Positions 46,100-59,445 are shown, counted from the first letter of the stretch. The stretch is 64,000 bases of DNA from Kingdonia uniflora (GCA_014058105.1 JACGCM010000669.1:2604001-2668000), one strand, 5' to 3'. The notes: generated by a model not told the origin, from the letters alone. Translations and numbers: made by a program.

Positions 46100-46440
46100 G
46101 TTCATTATTAAAGCAGATAACGGTCATAATATGATACCTATAAATATGAACAAGGAGCAACAAGTTAGGGAGAGAAAAAATCCTATATAGACTTTTCCTA
46201 TCAAGAAAGTCTTGGGGGGGGGGGGGATGAATGCTCACTCAAACTCTATACTAAAATACTCAGAGCTTCTCTTGAATATATAACAACTATCAATAAACTT
46301 ATCTCTTTCTAAATCCTCAGGAGAGGTCATGGTTTTTAATCTATTTGAAGGTTTTCCACGCTAAACTTTGTGCTACTATTCTTCTATTATTCATTTAGAC
46401 GCTCTGAATATCCTTGGTGTAAAGGTTAAGTTCGAGATAC
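46100..46440 (+). repeat. Degenerate Tat-type LTR remnant
   Basis: TATA region CCTATAAATATG (about 46137) and a U5 block with AAGGTTTTCCACGCTAAA (46349-46366) that matches family B LTR U5 (37480-37520, opposite strand). It contains a 13-base G run at 46206-46218. Edges are not defined. Confidence 0.5.
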
Positions 46441-47264
46441 GGAATTATGCTATTACAACTGGAACTACAAAAGATGTGATTCATGGGGACTTGCATGTCA
46501 TATTTAGTAGGGTGCCTCTAAACCCATGCCCTGTGTTGGTCGAATGCAGTGTTTGGCCTACCGGGCATATAACTTTCATTAGTCCAGTGTGTATTCCACT
46601 ATAATAAAGTTTGCAAACTTTCCATATTTTTGTAGCCATGTCATAACAAATGTGTAATTTAAAGAGAAAAACCTTACCGATATGGCCATGAATTTCTACG
46701 ATTCTTTAAGTTAATAAAATAGTTATCAGCATTGGCACGCTTATGGAATAGCCCATGATGTTTGGTACAAAAATATCATCGACTCAAACCAATTTGAAAA
46801 AATATAGTTAGATAGATAGCTAGATAGATAACGAGAGAAAGTTATTGGAAGGAAGTGAGGACCTCTCAACCTATCATAGACACATGAATCCACCAGTAGA
46901 GGCCAAAACCTTGAGAATAATTTTGGTCCCCATACCATGATCTCACTCATTTTTTTGTATATATAGACACAAACAAATATAGTTTCGACCTCCAGGCCTA
47001 CAAATTGTGTTCTAGCAATATGGCTTCTCTTATTCTCTTGTATGTGTCGCTCTGCTTAGTTTCCCTCAAAACCTCTAATCCATCTTTGCGAAACATGAAA
47101 CATATAACATTCTTATGGACTTATTGCACATGCCCAAAGCCTTCTCTGACCTCCAAGCCAGTCTTTTATCCATGTTGAGTCGTCCTAACATTGTGTACGA
47201 TCCATGGTAATGTGCCAAGAGTCGAGACCAATATCGGGGTCTAAGCATGAAACAATGTAGTTAT
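46441..47264. other. Spacer with a GATA microsatellite
   Basis: A short GATA-type repeat at about 46810-46832; no gene recognised. Confidence 0.4.
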
Positions 47265-47267
47265 TAA

Positions 47268-47799
47268 GAGCATCCAAGAGGTCTTGAATTTTTTATTGCT
47301 CAGTGTTTAAATTTTTTCTTGCTCAATGCTTGAATTTTTCAAGCATTTGAGAAAACTCTTCCAACCAGGTTCAATGCTTGAATGCTATTTTTATTATTTT
47401 AAAGCATGGGGCGCATAAGCCTTATGAGTATGATAGTTCTAATTAAAAGAAAGAATGGGAAACAAAAGGCTAATGCGCCCGATGTGTTTAATTTTTTTTA
47501 TTTTCTTAACGTCAAGCACAAGGTTTATGAGCCCGACATTTTTATTATTATTATTATTATTATTTTTTTATAAAAAGAAAGAGTGGGCGCATAAGGCTTA
47601 TGCGCCTAAGAACGAAATGTTTGGGGCGCATAACGGTAAACTCAAAACTCAAGCCTGATACTTGAAAGGTTTATGCGCCCACGGTAAACTCAAAACTTAT
47701 GAAATTCAAGCATTGATGCAATTGCTGGAGGCCCCAAACTTGAATAATCATATATGGCATGTATTTATTCAAGTATTAAGGCAACTACTGGAGATGCTC
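47268..47799. mobile_element. PIF/Harbinger-like MITE, 532 bp
   Basis: Terminal GAGCATC and GATGCTC flanked by TAA on both sides (47265-47267 and 47800-47802), the 3-bp TWA duplication of this superfamily. Inside, the motif GCGCATAA or its complement occurs six times (about 47411, 47472, 47587, 47597, 47625, 47671); one pair forms a perfect palindrome with 10-bp arms centred near 47595. An ATT microsatellite lies near 47541. Confidence 0.7.
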
Positions 47800-48390
47800 T
47801 AATCAAACGACCGTAGGGAGCGTTGCGCAACAGGTTTATAAATGCATGTGACGTTTTGTTTTCCCATATTCTCCAAAACTCAGCCTCTCCAAAGCCAAAA
47901 ACCATATGCAACTCTCCCTCATAATACCTCTCTCTCTCTCTCTTTCTCTCTGCCTCCTTTCCGACCCCACTTAAGAGAAAAACGTTATTACTCAACTAAA
48001 TCTGGTGCTTAAGTTTAGAGATCAACTCCATTGTTTGTCAAAGAGGCAAATTCGAATCTCCCCTTCGATTGCAAATTTGCAACGGTACCCTTCCCCTCTC
48101 AATTAATTTTGATTGTAATTGTTAATTAGGTGTTCATAATTTTCTAATCAGGTCTTCATCAGATACAACATCAGTTATCTATTAAGGGTTATTTGAGATA
48201 TTTTTTTATTTAAAAAAGAAGAAGAGTTTGATGGTTACCCTTTACATTCTTGAAATGAGCCTTCTCCAACTATTTATCGTGGGTTGAGCAATTTCAATGA
48301 GGGAAGAACGAACATTTTCTCTACCGTGTTGTGGTTTACTAGTATTGTTACAACAAACTCAGGCGGTTAAATCAAATAGTTGTTGGGTCC

Positions 48391-48408
48391 CTGTTGGAGA
48401 TGCTCTTA
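48391..48408. mobile_element. Isolated right end of a second GATGCTC-type MITE
   Basis: CTGTTGGAGATGCTC followed by TTA, the same terminal motif as the elements ending at 13895 and 47799. No left end found nearby. Confidence 0.35.
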
Positions 48409-51146
48409 CCACTCTCTCTCATCTTAAAGTCTGTTTCTACTCTTTTACTGCTCCCATCTCGTCCTCTCCAACAAACAACAGTACCACCGCTAGTGGAGCA
48501 CTGTTAAACCTTCGAAGACCCCTTCGGTATGTCATCTCTCTATCTCTCTCTATATTCATAAGTTTGAGTTTAGAAGCGTGGATTAAGGTTTGGGATTATA
48601 ATATAAGTGAGAAATTGAGGGAATTTATTCTGAATTCGTCAACTTAAGTTGGATTTTATTAGTAAATGTGAAAGAATGAAGGCCCGAATGACCGAAAAAT
48701 ACCCAATAAAGCAAATTGTTTTCGAGTTGTTATTTTGATTGATTTTAAGATTGAAATCATTATCAGGTTTATATACATCATGGTTATTTATTATAATGTT
48801 GATTTTGTTTGAAAACAAGTAAAGGAAAACAAAAATTTAAATATTTAGACTAGGCATGACTTTTTGAATCGTACCTAGAGATTGGATGCTCTGATAGTAA
48901 TTCCAGCTGTGGAAAACAAAGATCGGATGTGAATAGGCTCTTTAATCGTGTCTTTTCACCTATCTATAACTTCCTTGAAGAATCTTGCTCTACTCCAAAA
49001 TAAGACTAAAGAGTAATACCTTTATCTCCGCAATGAGGATATGTAAATAGATCTCTTTGTAATCTAAAATAATAATATCCCTAGAAAAACCGCAAAGGTG
49101 ATCTTCCAAAAGATTGTCTTCTTGCATCACAATGGACAAACTTAGCTTGGTCCAACAGCAAATAAGGACACGGATTATTATTGGCATTCCTCAATTCAAA
49201 ATTATCCCTCTCTTTTCCTTATCGCACAATTTTTTTCCTCACAAGCGCTTTTAGTTCTTAACCCTCACCCTCATTCCCAGGGAAAGAGAGATTAAAAGAA
49301 GGGGATGCTCCAAGGGTACTCTTAATGAGAACAACTCTCGCTCCCTTCAATTGGGATCGAGATTTCGACTGCCACTAATTTATCTATGGGAAGAAAATTA
49401 AATCTCCCTTGTAGTAGTCAGGGTAGCTTTGAGGCGACTCCCTTTGGGCATGAAATCCGTTGCCTCTGCAAAGGTTACAGTGGTGCTTACCTCATCCCTG
49501 CCCGAGTAGCTTTAATGATGATATGCAACATTTTCTTGTACTCCTACCAAACATCAGGAATTTACCAACTTTTCTTCAGGGGGGGCACTTATTTTAATTT
49601 GGTTTGACTGTAACCTATAAAGTAAGGTTTTACCGTTACACTGGGACCCGCGCTAGCGTTTTTCGACCCTGGGTTCTTACCGTCGCTCATTTTTTTATGA
49701 GGTACGTCTTTGTGCCGTACCTCATAAACATCCTTGTGAGTTTGTAGGTCTGAGTGACTATGTCGGTTCTGGGTTCTTACCGTGGCTCATGTTTTTGGGA
49801 CTTGCCCATCTTTGTGTCGTACCTCATAAACATCCTTGTGAGTTTCACTATCTCTATCACTTTATGCCATTGAATTGTAGGTTTCACTTTCATGATAGAT
49901 TCCCAAGATGATGTAGTAGTAAACTCTCTATCAGTATTTAATGTCCAGAAAATCATATTTTTTTTTCACTAGGTTTGTAGTTTTCTGCTACCTCTTGCCA
50001 TATTTGCCTCATATCCACTGATCTATTTCTAGTTACAGGGACTGTCCATTCTCCAATTCTCGAACGAAATCTCCATGAACATTGCTCTGTAAATCCAAGG
50101 GTTGTAGCACTGCGTGAATCGATATCCATCTGTAATCACTTTGGTAAGATCTAATTTCTCCATCTCTTTGTTCCCTCAAGTCATTGTTGTGTGAATCAAA
50201 GGTTTTATTTGCAATTTCTCCACCGAAATTGATAATGTCGTTTTTATTTGGTTGAATTTTTAATTTCATCATCTTCCTCCTGATAACTTTTGTCTCTCTC
50301 CAATACCCCAAAATCAAACTTATAGTGTCTCTTGGATCTAATCTCTCTCTTTCTCTCTCTCTCTCTTGCACATTGTCATTTGTCAATAAGTTTGAGTACG
50401 AGGTTAGGTTTATCTTTTGTTGGACAAATCAAAAGGTACATCTTTCTGTAAGATCATTAATTGTATTAAGTCAAGAAATAAAATTCACTATGCAAAACAA
50501 CTATAAACCCATCTTAATTTCTTTGTGAAATTTATTCTCAATTTTCAATGGAAGCCAATTTTTCTTAATTATTGAGTTAAATCAGTTCCATGATTGAAAC
50601 TATTAATTTTTCTTTTTTTTGATGAATGCAAAATTTATTGATGATAGAACGCACATAACACCCCAAAAACGAACAAGAACAAAGAGAAAAAAAAAACCTC
50701 CTTTAGGAGGCTATAAAAAATAAAAAAACTACGCCAAGACCCATCAAGTGGAACTATTAATTATCAATGATATAACTTCAATCATCAAATTTATTTTTCG
50801 TTATGATTGGAGAATTTCTTTAGAGAGTTTTATAAGTTTTATGGGTAGGGTGTTGTTCTTCATGGTAGATCATCTATATTAGAATTCAGCCTTTAATGTT
50901 TGAGTGCTGATGCATCCCCGGCTAATGCGTGGAAGTTTATTGCAACATTTCATAAAACTCGAAAGCTTGTTATCCGTATCAATCTCAATCCATCCTTTCT
51001 GCTGCTCTATTTCCCTTCACACATGGATTGCCAAGTTATCAGGATAGAAGATCCTCCATTTTATCATATTTATTTTGATGCCCTTCTTGATTAATTGGGA
51101 GTCTTTGTGATGATAGTTTCTTTGATTATGAGATTCAGAGATTAGA
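48409..51146. other. Upstream region of the 51147 gene; CT-rich tracts and a 100-bp duplication
   Basis: CT microsatellites lie near 47925-47950, 48535 and 50340-50365, which often sit in plant 5' UTRs, but no start or exon can be placed. Short ORFs at 48297-48647 and 50033-50386 have no family content. Confidence 0.35.
49669..49845. repeat. Two-copy tandem repeat, 100-bp period
   Basis: CTGGGTTCTTACCGT begins at 49669 and 49769; both copies carry TACCTCATAAACATCC and TTGTGAGTTT. Confidence 0.7.
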
Positions 51147-51284
51147 ATGAAGTTGAAGGTGGTATGGAGGAAAACATTTGATTATGTACGCTATGATCTG
51201 AAAGAAATTGCATTTCCATCATCTTTGCCTGACCCTCCTCATTTCAAAGAGCGAAAGAAGTTGACTTGGGAGAATCGACTCTAT
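51147..51284 (+). CDS. Exon 1 (coding) of a conserved plant gene of unknown function
   Basis: ATG at 51147, reading MKLKVVWRKTFDYVRYDLKE and on to FKERKKLTWENRLY, then a strong donor GTAAGTG at 51285. There is no internal stop and the composition is protein-like (basic, aromatic), unlike nearby repeat ORFs. An AG at 51130-51131 could be the acceptor of a 5'-UTR intron. Phase is 0 (46 codons), which fits exon 2 at 59839. I recall a small plant protein of this type but cannot name it with confidence. No signal peptide or membrane segment is seen. It is the best candidate for a real host gene in the window. Confidence 0.65.
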
Positions 51285-51469
51285 GTAAGTGTACAGTTTT
51301 TCTCATTTTGTAATATTAATATTGCTATTGTTGATGTCGAAAATTAGAAATAAATTAAAGGTACCATATTCTGGGCAAATTTGGAGTTTTTGTTGATATG
51401 AAAAACAAATACAAAGGGAGGAGACTGGCCTGGCCCGGCCCCTGAGGGTAATACTAGTTTATCAAGGAA

Positions 51470-54210
51470 CAAAAGAGCTCTGATGTGTTAAGGAAGATGG
51501 ACTATGCTCCAAAAGATACATGAGTGTTGAGCACTCCCAAGTTTAGGCCATTCTGAAGAATTATTCCCTTTCCTCTAAGGATGAATTACTATGATGTGTA
51601 GCTGAGAACCAATATGAAAAATCTGCTTCCAAATGGCACTGAAATTTAGAAGGACAACTATATCTGTAATTATACCAGTTCACTATTACCTGTGCATCAA
51701 TCTCAACTATCACAGCATACCAACCATGTTGCTTGCAGGGAATCAGCCCATGAACTAATCTGTGCAGTTCAGCAAGTGTGTTGGACCCAGGCCTAAGTCC
51801 AATAGGGTAGCCAATAACAAGGTTTCCATTATGGCCTCTAACTACCCCACAAGCTCCCCACTGCATTGTCTCTAATAAAGATCCACTTGTATTAAGTTTG
51901 TAGAACCCCACGTGGAGTTTATGCCATGTGATGAACTGAATAGGCTTTGGTTTATCCAGCTTCTTGAAACTTTGAGGACCTGCAATGATAACAGCTCACT
52001 AAACAGTATTTAGTGATTTTAATCTTCAACAAGATGTCTTGAAGCCACTTGCATATATTCAGAGTGATGGTTTCATCTGCCATTGTTTCACTCTCATATC
52101 TAGCATCAGAACTTGATTTTCATAACTCCCACTCAATTAAAGCAGGTAGAATTCCTATTAACACTCCCATCAGTGAAGATAATTTTGTAGAGATGAACTG
52201 AATCCCTCGTATAGACCACAAAGGTAATTTCACACTTCAGCTGCAATGCCACTCTTGACTAGCTGGTGATCAATCTTTTCAATTCCTCCCTGCACACAGC
52301 AATGCCATTTGAGGAGAATGCCACATGTTTCTCAATAGTTGTATCCAGCTGGAACAACATTTCTCCAAACCTTCCAGAAAAAATCTTTCATTTTTTTTTG
52401 TTGCAGGAATAGCTTTGTGCCAGACCCACTGCATTCTATCAATGTTTTATGCAGGCAGCCTCCAAAACCCCAAAGCAAATTTAATTGTTAAAGTATCTCT
52501 TGCTGATAAGGACCAAATGGGGGTATCCTTTTCAGCAGATAAAAATAGTCTTTTGCTTAACACTTATTTCCAGGTAACATGGATATCATATAGCAATTTA
52601 TGCCATCGTCAAACTCGATTACAATTAATTACCTCATTAACTCTGATCTGCTGTTCACAATCCAAGACAAGAATGTTGGCTAGATTGTGGCCAATTGTCC
52701 AGTCACTACTCCAGAAGTCAATGTTCCCTCGCTAAGACTCCATGATGTATTAGCCTCCAGTGTTAAATAAGAACTACATACTATTGTAGCAATTAGGCGC
52801 TGGCAGTTTTAAAAAATTAGTTCCCATTTCTTGCATATGCCTCAGAAAACCATCCCATAGTGACGAACCTACAAAAAGTGCCAACACTTTTTCAATAAGA
52901 AACTATATTTCACATTCTCAAGTGCTCTAATAGAAGTCTACCTTCAGCTATAGGTTGACATTAGTGTTCCCGGACACCCAATTTTTCTTAGGTTTTCCTT
53001 CAAAACTGCTCCCTGAAAAGTTAGAGAAAATGGTTTCCAACCTTTTCAATAGTGATTTAGGTACATTTATGCAAGATAGGAGGTGTATGGGCATCAAATT
53101 TAGAACATGGCTTCTTAAGACAAGTTTTTGTTTCCCAGCTTCTTAAGACAAGCTTACCTCCATTAAAGAGTAATTTACACATCCATCCCTCAAATCTTCT
53201 TTTTGTATCTTTTGCAACAAAGGTTCAAAATGAGAAAGAGTAATTCTATCTTGTAGGAGTTCTCAAGTAGACGAGAGGGAAGTTTCTGAGCTGAAATCCA
53301 AATGAACATTGCATGACTTGTTTCCTTGCTGCAGGAACTGAACGATGTAAATAAATCCCACCTTTGTCTTTATTTGCACGTTGCCTAGAGCAAGCTTCAT
53401 CGATACTCAAAAAAATATTTAGACCATGAATAGAGCTTTGGCTACCATTGAGAAACACAGCAAAGTCGGCTGCATAAAGCAAATGTATGATGCATCTGAC
53501 TTCTCTATAAGGCTGGAAGAAACCAATTTTACCATCATTTAACCATTTGTAAAGCCCTTTAGAAAGCAATTCCTATTCTAGAATGAGCAACAAAGGTCAT
53601 ATAAGATTACCTTGCACGAGCCCCCTTGAAGACTTGAAATATCCCCTGAAGACACCTTGTAACACTATTGAGAACTGCAGAGTCTCCATGCAATGTGTTA
53701 TCAGAGCATCCATCACCTGGAATAACTAAATCTGTGCATAATAATTTTAATAAATACTCCAATCAAGTTTGCCTTCTTGTTTGATCCCTAATCATTTCTT
53801 GAGCCAATTTTATACTTTCACTAATATCCTTTCCCTGAATATATTCCCTCTGGTTCCTTGAGATGAGTTTAGGTAACAGATCACTGAGCCCGGAATCGAT
53901 TTATTTTAGAGAAGATATTGTAACTACTTTACACAGACTAATAGGTTGTTACGTATACCTTCAGGAGTTTCATCTTTAGGAACAACTGTAATGAAAGAGG
54001 AGGTATAGAGCAAAGGTGCTACATTGGAAGAATTCCTTGATTGCTGTATGTAGTCTTTTATAGTCTCCCAACTTGTAGTATAGAAAACAACGGTAAAACC
54101 ATCACAGCCTAGGGCACTATCACTTGGTTTACAGAAAACACTTCTTTGACCTCTTCTAGAGTGGGAGTTGCTAATAAGAAGATGAGTCTGACTTAATCTG
54201 TAGATTAAGC
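51470..54210 (-). mobile_element. Antisense LINE A in the intron: RT to RNase H
   Basis: Read on the minus strand: the RT entry motif TLEEVKEVFS followed by GCDGFTVVFYTTSWE (about 54170-54040), the catalytic block read as YAADFAVF (about 53480), a poor zf-RVT region, and RNase H with FYKLNTSGSLLE, GACGVVRGHNGNLVIGY and AELHRLVHGLIPCKQHGWYA (51911-51561). The 5' part (endonuclease) is absent. The YADD Asp pair is altered (YAAD) and there are many stops. The 3' edge near 51400-51470 is not sharply defined. Confidence 0.75.
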
Positions 54211-57200
54211 CAAGAGTTGCTAAGAGCCAAAAGAGGGTTGCAATAATTGCTTCGCATTCAGCTTCATAAGAGTTTATGATTCCGAGACTTTGAATAAGAA
54301 TGCCCAAAACATTACCACAATGTTTTCTAGCAATCACTCCAAAGCGAGCTTTGCAAGGATTCCCGAAGCAGAGCCATCATAGTTAAACTTAGTTTCTTCA
54401 TACCATGGTAAAGAACACCTGCAGCTTTGAATTCTTGGAGCAGGCCTAGGCTTGGTAGGTACACCAGAAAGGTGAATGATAGCAAGCTCAGAGGGAGTGT
54501 TGTACATATGGCTTGAAGAAAGACGATAAACTTTCACTTTACAGCAGCAAAAACTTTCACCTCCAGATTTTGTTGTTAAAATAAGGAAGTTTCTAGATAT
54601 CCATGTCGAATATAGGAGACTCATTACAACATCAAACCAAAGGTCTTTAAGATAAAAGCTCAGAGCAAAACCCAAATCAAGGGTCACCTTGAGATCAGAC
54701 AACCATCCAGATAGATTAAAAGTAGAACATAACCAATGCCACAGATGATAAATCCTAGGGTAGTCCCTAGATTCTAAGTTGCCACAACACAAAGAATCTA
54801 GGGATCAAAGAGCAATCCCTTTTGATAAGGTTATCTTGAGTTTTGAGAACGTTATGACAGTATTTCCAGAGATTCTTGGATGTTTAGTTTTGCAATTAGT
54901 GTAATTGAACCACCACACTAAAGGAGTGTTGAAGGCACTACTAACCGAGAAATAGCCTTGAGGGTTATGTCTCCAAACCCTCTTGTCTGAGAAAGAGCTT
55001 TGAATTGGAATGCAATTTCTTTTGATCTAAGAGAAATTAATTCACGGAAGCTGGGGTGTTTCATCCATGATTAGTAAAACATAACTTAGGTGAGCAGAGC
55101 ATTGGTTCCAAGCTTCAGTGGGGGCATGTGTAGTAGTTAATTAGATTATTATTATTCATAAAAAAATTGGCTCTAAGGAATTTTGCCCAAGCATGCCCAA
55201 CCCAACTTCATAGGCATAGAAAGATTGATGTCTTTAAGCTTGAGTATGCCAATACCCACTTTGTTGTATGGTTTGCACACTTATCTCATATGTTTGTAAG
55301 GAATATCTTCAAAGTAGGGCTCTGGATTACAGAAAATTTCTATATTTTCTCACCTTCCTTTAAAGCTGAAGAAGGTCAGTTGTAGATTGCCATGTTGAGA
55401 ATGGGGATGCTGGTAAGGATGGTCTTCATCAGAACCACTTGCTTTGAAAAGAATGAAGCTTCTCACTTCACCCAGTAGCTCTTTCCTGATTTTATTAGTC
55501 AGAGAAGGGATAATATTCTTTGTGACTCTTCTTTGTACATGAAGGATGCCCAGATACCTCAGGGAAGTGCCCAACTTCAAGTTCAAAGAGATACGACATG
55601 GTCTTTATTCTGAAGGGAGAAAGTGATCTGTAAAAGATTTCGTATTTGGAGTTGCTAATCCATTGACAAGCTGAAAATTGGTAAACTTGAAGTTATAATT
55701 TCAGTCTGGAGACCAGAAAGTTTTTCCTGTCAAGGATGATAATGTCATCTGCAAAAACAAAAACAAAAAGATTTTAAGGACTAGATCAACCTTTGAGAGC
55801 AACATGCAGTCCTCTTCGGTTCTCACAGTAGGAATGCCATCTAACAACTTATTTATACTCACAGACTAACAGGAGAAGCTGTGAGCACATTTTCATAGTA
55901 TGTTATATAGCAATTCATGTATCAACTTTGCATCTAGAGTGAAATTGCCATCTGGTAGAGTAAAAAAATTAACCTATAGCTCGATGTGTTTATCGGCGGA
56001 AGCAAATGACTAAGATCACACAAAAAAATTTCAACGAAAAATAACTATCTTTATTGATCTTCATCAACAACAACAGAACCAAGTAAAAACTAAACTGTAA
56101 CTAAACTATCATAGAACAAGCCTTCCTAATTCTACTCCAATTAGGAGTTTTTTAATTAATTAGATTCTAACAATCAAATCTAATTTTTAAAACAAAAGAG
56201 TTTTTAAAATGGAAAATGATAGGAGGATCTGGTAGATTGTGCTAATGACATGTTTTCTGTAAAGTCTTTTTACAAGGCCTTGTCTAATCCTTTCCAAGTG
56301 AATCCTATAACCTTCCTCGAGAAGAAAATTTGGATAGCTAAGCTCCCTTCTAAGGTCGCTTTCTTTGCTCTTGGACCTTATTCCTAAATAAGGCTCTTAC
56401 TATTGACAACATTCGAAAACGTAAACCACCATGGTCAATTTTTGTTTAATGTGTATAAGTGACGGGGAGTCTACTAATCATCTTTTCCTTCGTTGTGCGT
56501 TTGCTAAGAGTATTTGGATTGATTTGTTTACTGAGGCAGACATTCCATGACCTCATTTTAGGAATATTAAGGATCTTTTATCGAATTGGAACATGAGAAA
56601 TCTTGTCGGCATATGTAACTTGAGAAATCTTGTCGGCATATGTAATATCAGGTGGCGTTTCCTTCCTTTTGCTAAGATGTGGGCGATTTGGCTTGAACGT
56701 AATGCTAGGAGGTATGAAGGAAATGAGAAAATTGCTGGAGCTTGTCATTCTATCAATTAAATCTCTCATTTTTTGGTGGTGTAAAGATGCGATAGATATA
56801 TGAGGGTGTGATCTCGGGTTCCATTTGAGGGTGTATAGCTTGAATTTTTGGTTTTGTTGTTTGTTTTTATTCTTCTGTGGCTTCGATCCTTCTTGTAGGA
56901 GTGAAGCAGGGTGCGAGTTTGTATTTGTAGTCCGTTGGCCTTTAGAGCCTTTTATCAATAAAACTCAATTATCAAAAAAGAAAAGGAAAAAAAGAGAGGA
57001 TCTCCTATGAGGCCTCTAATAGCTTGAAAACACCCACAAGGACCATCATTAATAAGACTAATAAGAACTGAGATTCTTGCACTTTGAAGAAGAGTAGTGC
57101 CCCAACTGCACCAGTTGTGGTTGAAACCCATTCGTTTAAGGACAACAATGAGAAAGTCCCTAGCCCAAAATGTCAAAAGCTTGTGCTATATCAATTTTAA

Positions 57201-58780
57201 TCCCAACGTTGCCACCATCTTTTATCTAGCTCATTCATTAACTTTGAGAGCCTAACCCAATGTTGCTCTGTATGTTTCTACCTGGGACAATGGCTCCTTG
57301 TTCTTTGGTAATAATTCTGGCAGCAATAACCTTCAATCTGGTAACCACGATTTTAGAAATGATTTTGAAGCAAAAGTTGCCAAGACTTATTGGCCTGAAG
57401 CTTTTCAACTTGACAGTATTCTTCTCCTTAAAGATGAGGACAATAAAATTGGAGTTAAACCCCTGTGGCATTGTATTGTCCCTGAAAAAAGAACAAACAA
57501 CTTTAGTCACATCATGATATAGAATCCCAATAAGTACGATAGAAAAGACCACCAAACCCATCAGGGCCCGGTGAGCTGTCCCCAGCCATCTTACCATCAT
57601 AAATACAGCTTCGTTCAGAGGTAAAGGGACTTTAGAGAGAATGTTGTTATCTTCAGTAGTAACAAGAGTAGGAAGGATATTCATAAGCTCGTCATCATTG
57701 ATATTAGCTCTACTAGTTATCCTTGTAATAGTCTACTATGTACTGATTTAGTTCTTTTTGGTCGGAAATCAAATGCCCATTTTCCTTTTCAATGACTTCG
57801 ATTTGGCCTTTGGATATTTGGTAATGGTGTGGAAGTAGTGTGAGTTTCTATCACCTTCTTGTATCCATTTGAGTTTTGAATTTTGCCTCTATAAACTGCT
57901 TTTTCTCTCAGTAATTGAGTCAAGCTCCCCAATCTTAGTTTTCATTCGCTCTTCTATAGTGTCATCTTTAATATTCTCCTTGTTAACTGCATTAATTTTA
58001 ATCTACATGTTGCCAAAGACTGTGAACTTCCACTGCTTAATAGCAATCTGTAGCCGCTTCAGTTTAAATTTCAGAATAAAGAGAGGAGCACCAAACACTT
58101 TTTTTCACTCCAGCTATCCTCAGCCAACTTCTTAAAGATAGGATGGTCAATTCAGGCATTAGCAAACCTGAAGGGGCAGTTTTTGGGTTTGGGGACCTTA
58201 GTGAACATGCCATGAGCATCAAGTGGCCTGAATGAAGCTTAGGAAGAACTTTAACTCTCCATCCTGTGTACTTTTAAAGCCACAATTTGTTATTAAAAGC
58301 TCTATCAATAATAGTATTAATCCCGTCCTTGCCCTTTTGCATATTTGTCCAGCTATATTTCATACGATACCTGGACTCCCTATAAGTTCACAGCTGTCAA
58401 TGCCATTGTTGGAGTTCTGAGTATCCCTTATATTAGATCCTCTTCCTCCACTCTTCTCACCCATTCTAAAATTGGAATTGAAGTCACTGATTACCCAGCC
58501 AAGACAAGTTTGCATGCTATCCCACAAGCTCCAATTTTTTTTAAAAAAACCTCTTTTCTCTGAGTAGCATAGCTGCATAAGCCTTGTTACACTACTAAGC
58601 TCTGTGCTAACATTTCCATCCCAACCTTGTTGTGTCAAAAGTCCAAGGCAGTGATTCTATCCTTCAAGTATTCTTCAAGTTCTTAGTGGCATTGCCAAAA
58701 ATGTTAACATTCCATGGTTTTAGTGTTGCCCTGACTTTCTCAAACTTATAGGCAAATGAGGATAAACAATTTCCATAAAC
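54211..58780 (-). mobile_element. Antisense LINE B in the intron: endonuclease to RNase H, split by LINE C
   Basis: Minus strand from about 58640: endonuclease C-terminus (WVISDFNSNFRMGEKSGG, about 58500), linker, RT (SPGPDGFGGLFYRTYWDSIS, about 57590; FRPISLGNFCFKIISKIVVT, about 57390; INDGPCGCFQAIRGLIGDPL, about 57060-57000), then after the insertion the catalytic FADD inside VFVFADDIIILD (about 55740), YLGILHVQRRVTKNIIPSLT (about 55550), zf-RVT and RNase H (KFNYDGSASG, about 54385; YEAECEAIIATLFW, about 54260). It runs into LINE A without its own 3' tail. 55870-56220 does not read as LINE and looks like an LTR piece. Many stops. Confidence 0.75.
56231..56995 (+). mobile_element. LINE C, 5'-truncated 3' end inserted in LINE B
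   Basis: Opposite orientation to LINE B. zf-RVT text FSVKSFYKALSNPF (about 56255) and KKIWIAKLPSKVAFFAL (about 56322), then a 3' UTR ending AATAAAACTC and an A-rich tail. Flanked by GAGGATCT at 56223-56230 and 56996-57003. Confidence 0.75.
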
Positions 58781-58789
58781 CCTTGTAGG

Positions 58790-59445
58790 GCAATTATCTT
58801 TTACAAGATCTAGAAAAAATCAAGCAAACCCTAATCACAAGATCTAAAAAAATTCCATGCAAACCCTAATCACAAGAAATTTGAAAAGCCTTGTCTGTAG
58901 TGCACATCATTTGATCTTGTGTGTTGGAATGAGGGATAAACTTAATGTTGAGGAGAGCTCGATTTAATTTTGCCCACATTTTAGAAAGCTTTGATGGCTG
59001 TTGCGCCAAGTATATGCAGACCCTGAAAAGTTAGTTTCTAGTAACCCTGTAGATTAAACCATATCTTCTATCTTTTAGCTAACTTGACAAAAGATTTTTT
59101 GGTTAAAATAGAGAAGTTAGATAGATTTTACTTCTCTATGTGTGACGCAGAGGTGGAAAACAGAGATCGATTTTTTTCCAATGTTCATATCAAACATGAT
59201 TTGGTCTACATTTTTTGCCTAATTGTACATTAACAGAGTTGTGAAAGAGTGGTATGAAGAAATAAAATGGGCTAGTGAATACAGCCAAGACTGACATTAA
59301 GAAGATTATCAAGATTGTGCTGCCTGCAACAGTGTACCAAATCTGGTTTGATATGTTTAAGTGTTTCTCCAAGCAATTCGTTTGTGCGTAGCTTGTTTTG
59401 TAGATATTTCAGTCTGCATTGTAACACGTAATTGTGATTCTAAAA
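58790..59445. other. Intron sequence with possible plus-strand LINE debris
   Basis: A phrase LPATVYQIWFDMF (plus, about 59320-59358) resembles the ATVYxIWxERN block near the end of plant LINE zf-RVT regions. A short duplication around GCAAACCCTAATCACAAG lies at 58826-58873. Weak support only. Confidence 0.35.

Noticed and set aside
48297..48647. Possible host gene first exon
   Set aside because: Low-complexity Ser/Leu text over CT tracts, spans a MITE end, and no splice partner was found.
52325..52735. 136-codon plus-strand ORF
   Set aside because: Opposite-strand shadow of LINE A; no family content.
59190..59372. Small membrane protein on the minus strand
   Set aside because: Hydrophobic composition arises from AT-rich LINE debris read on the opposite strand; no start context or relatives recognised.
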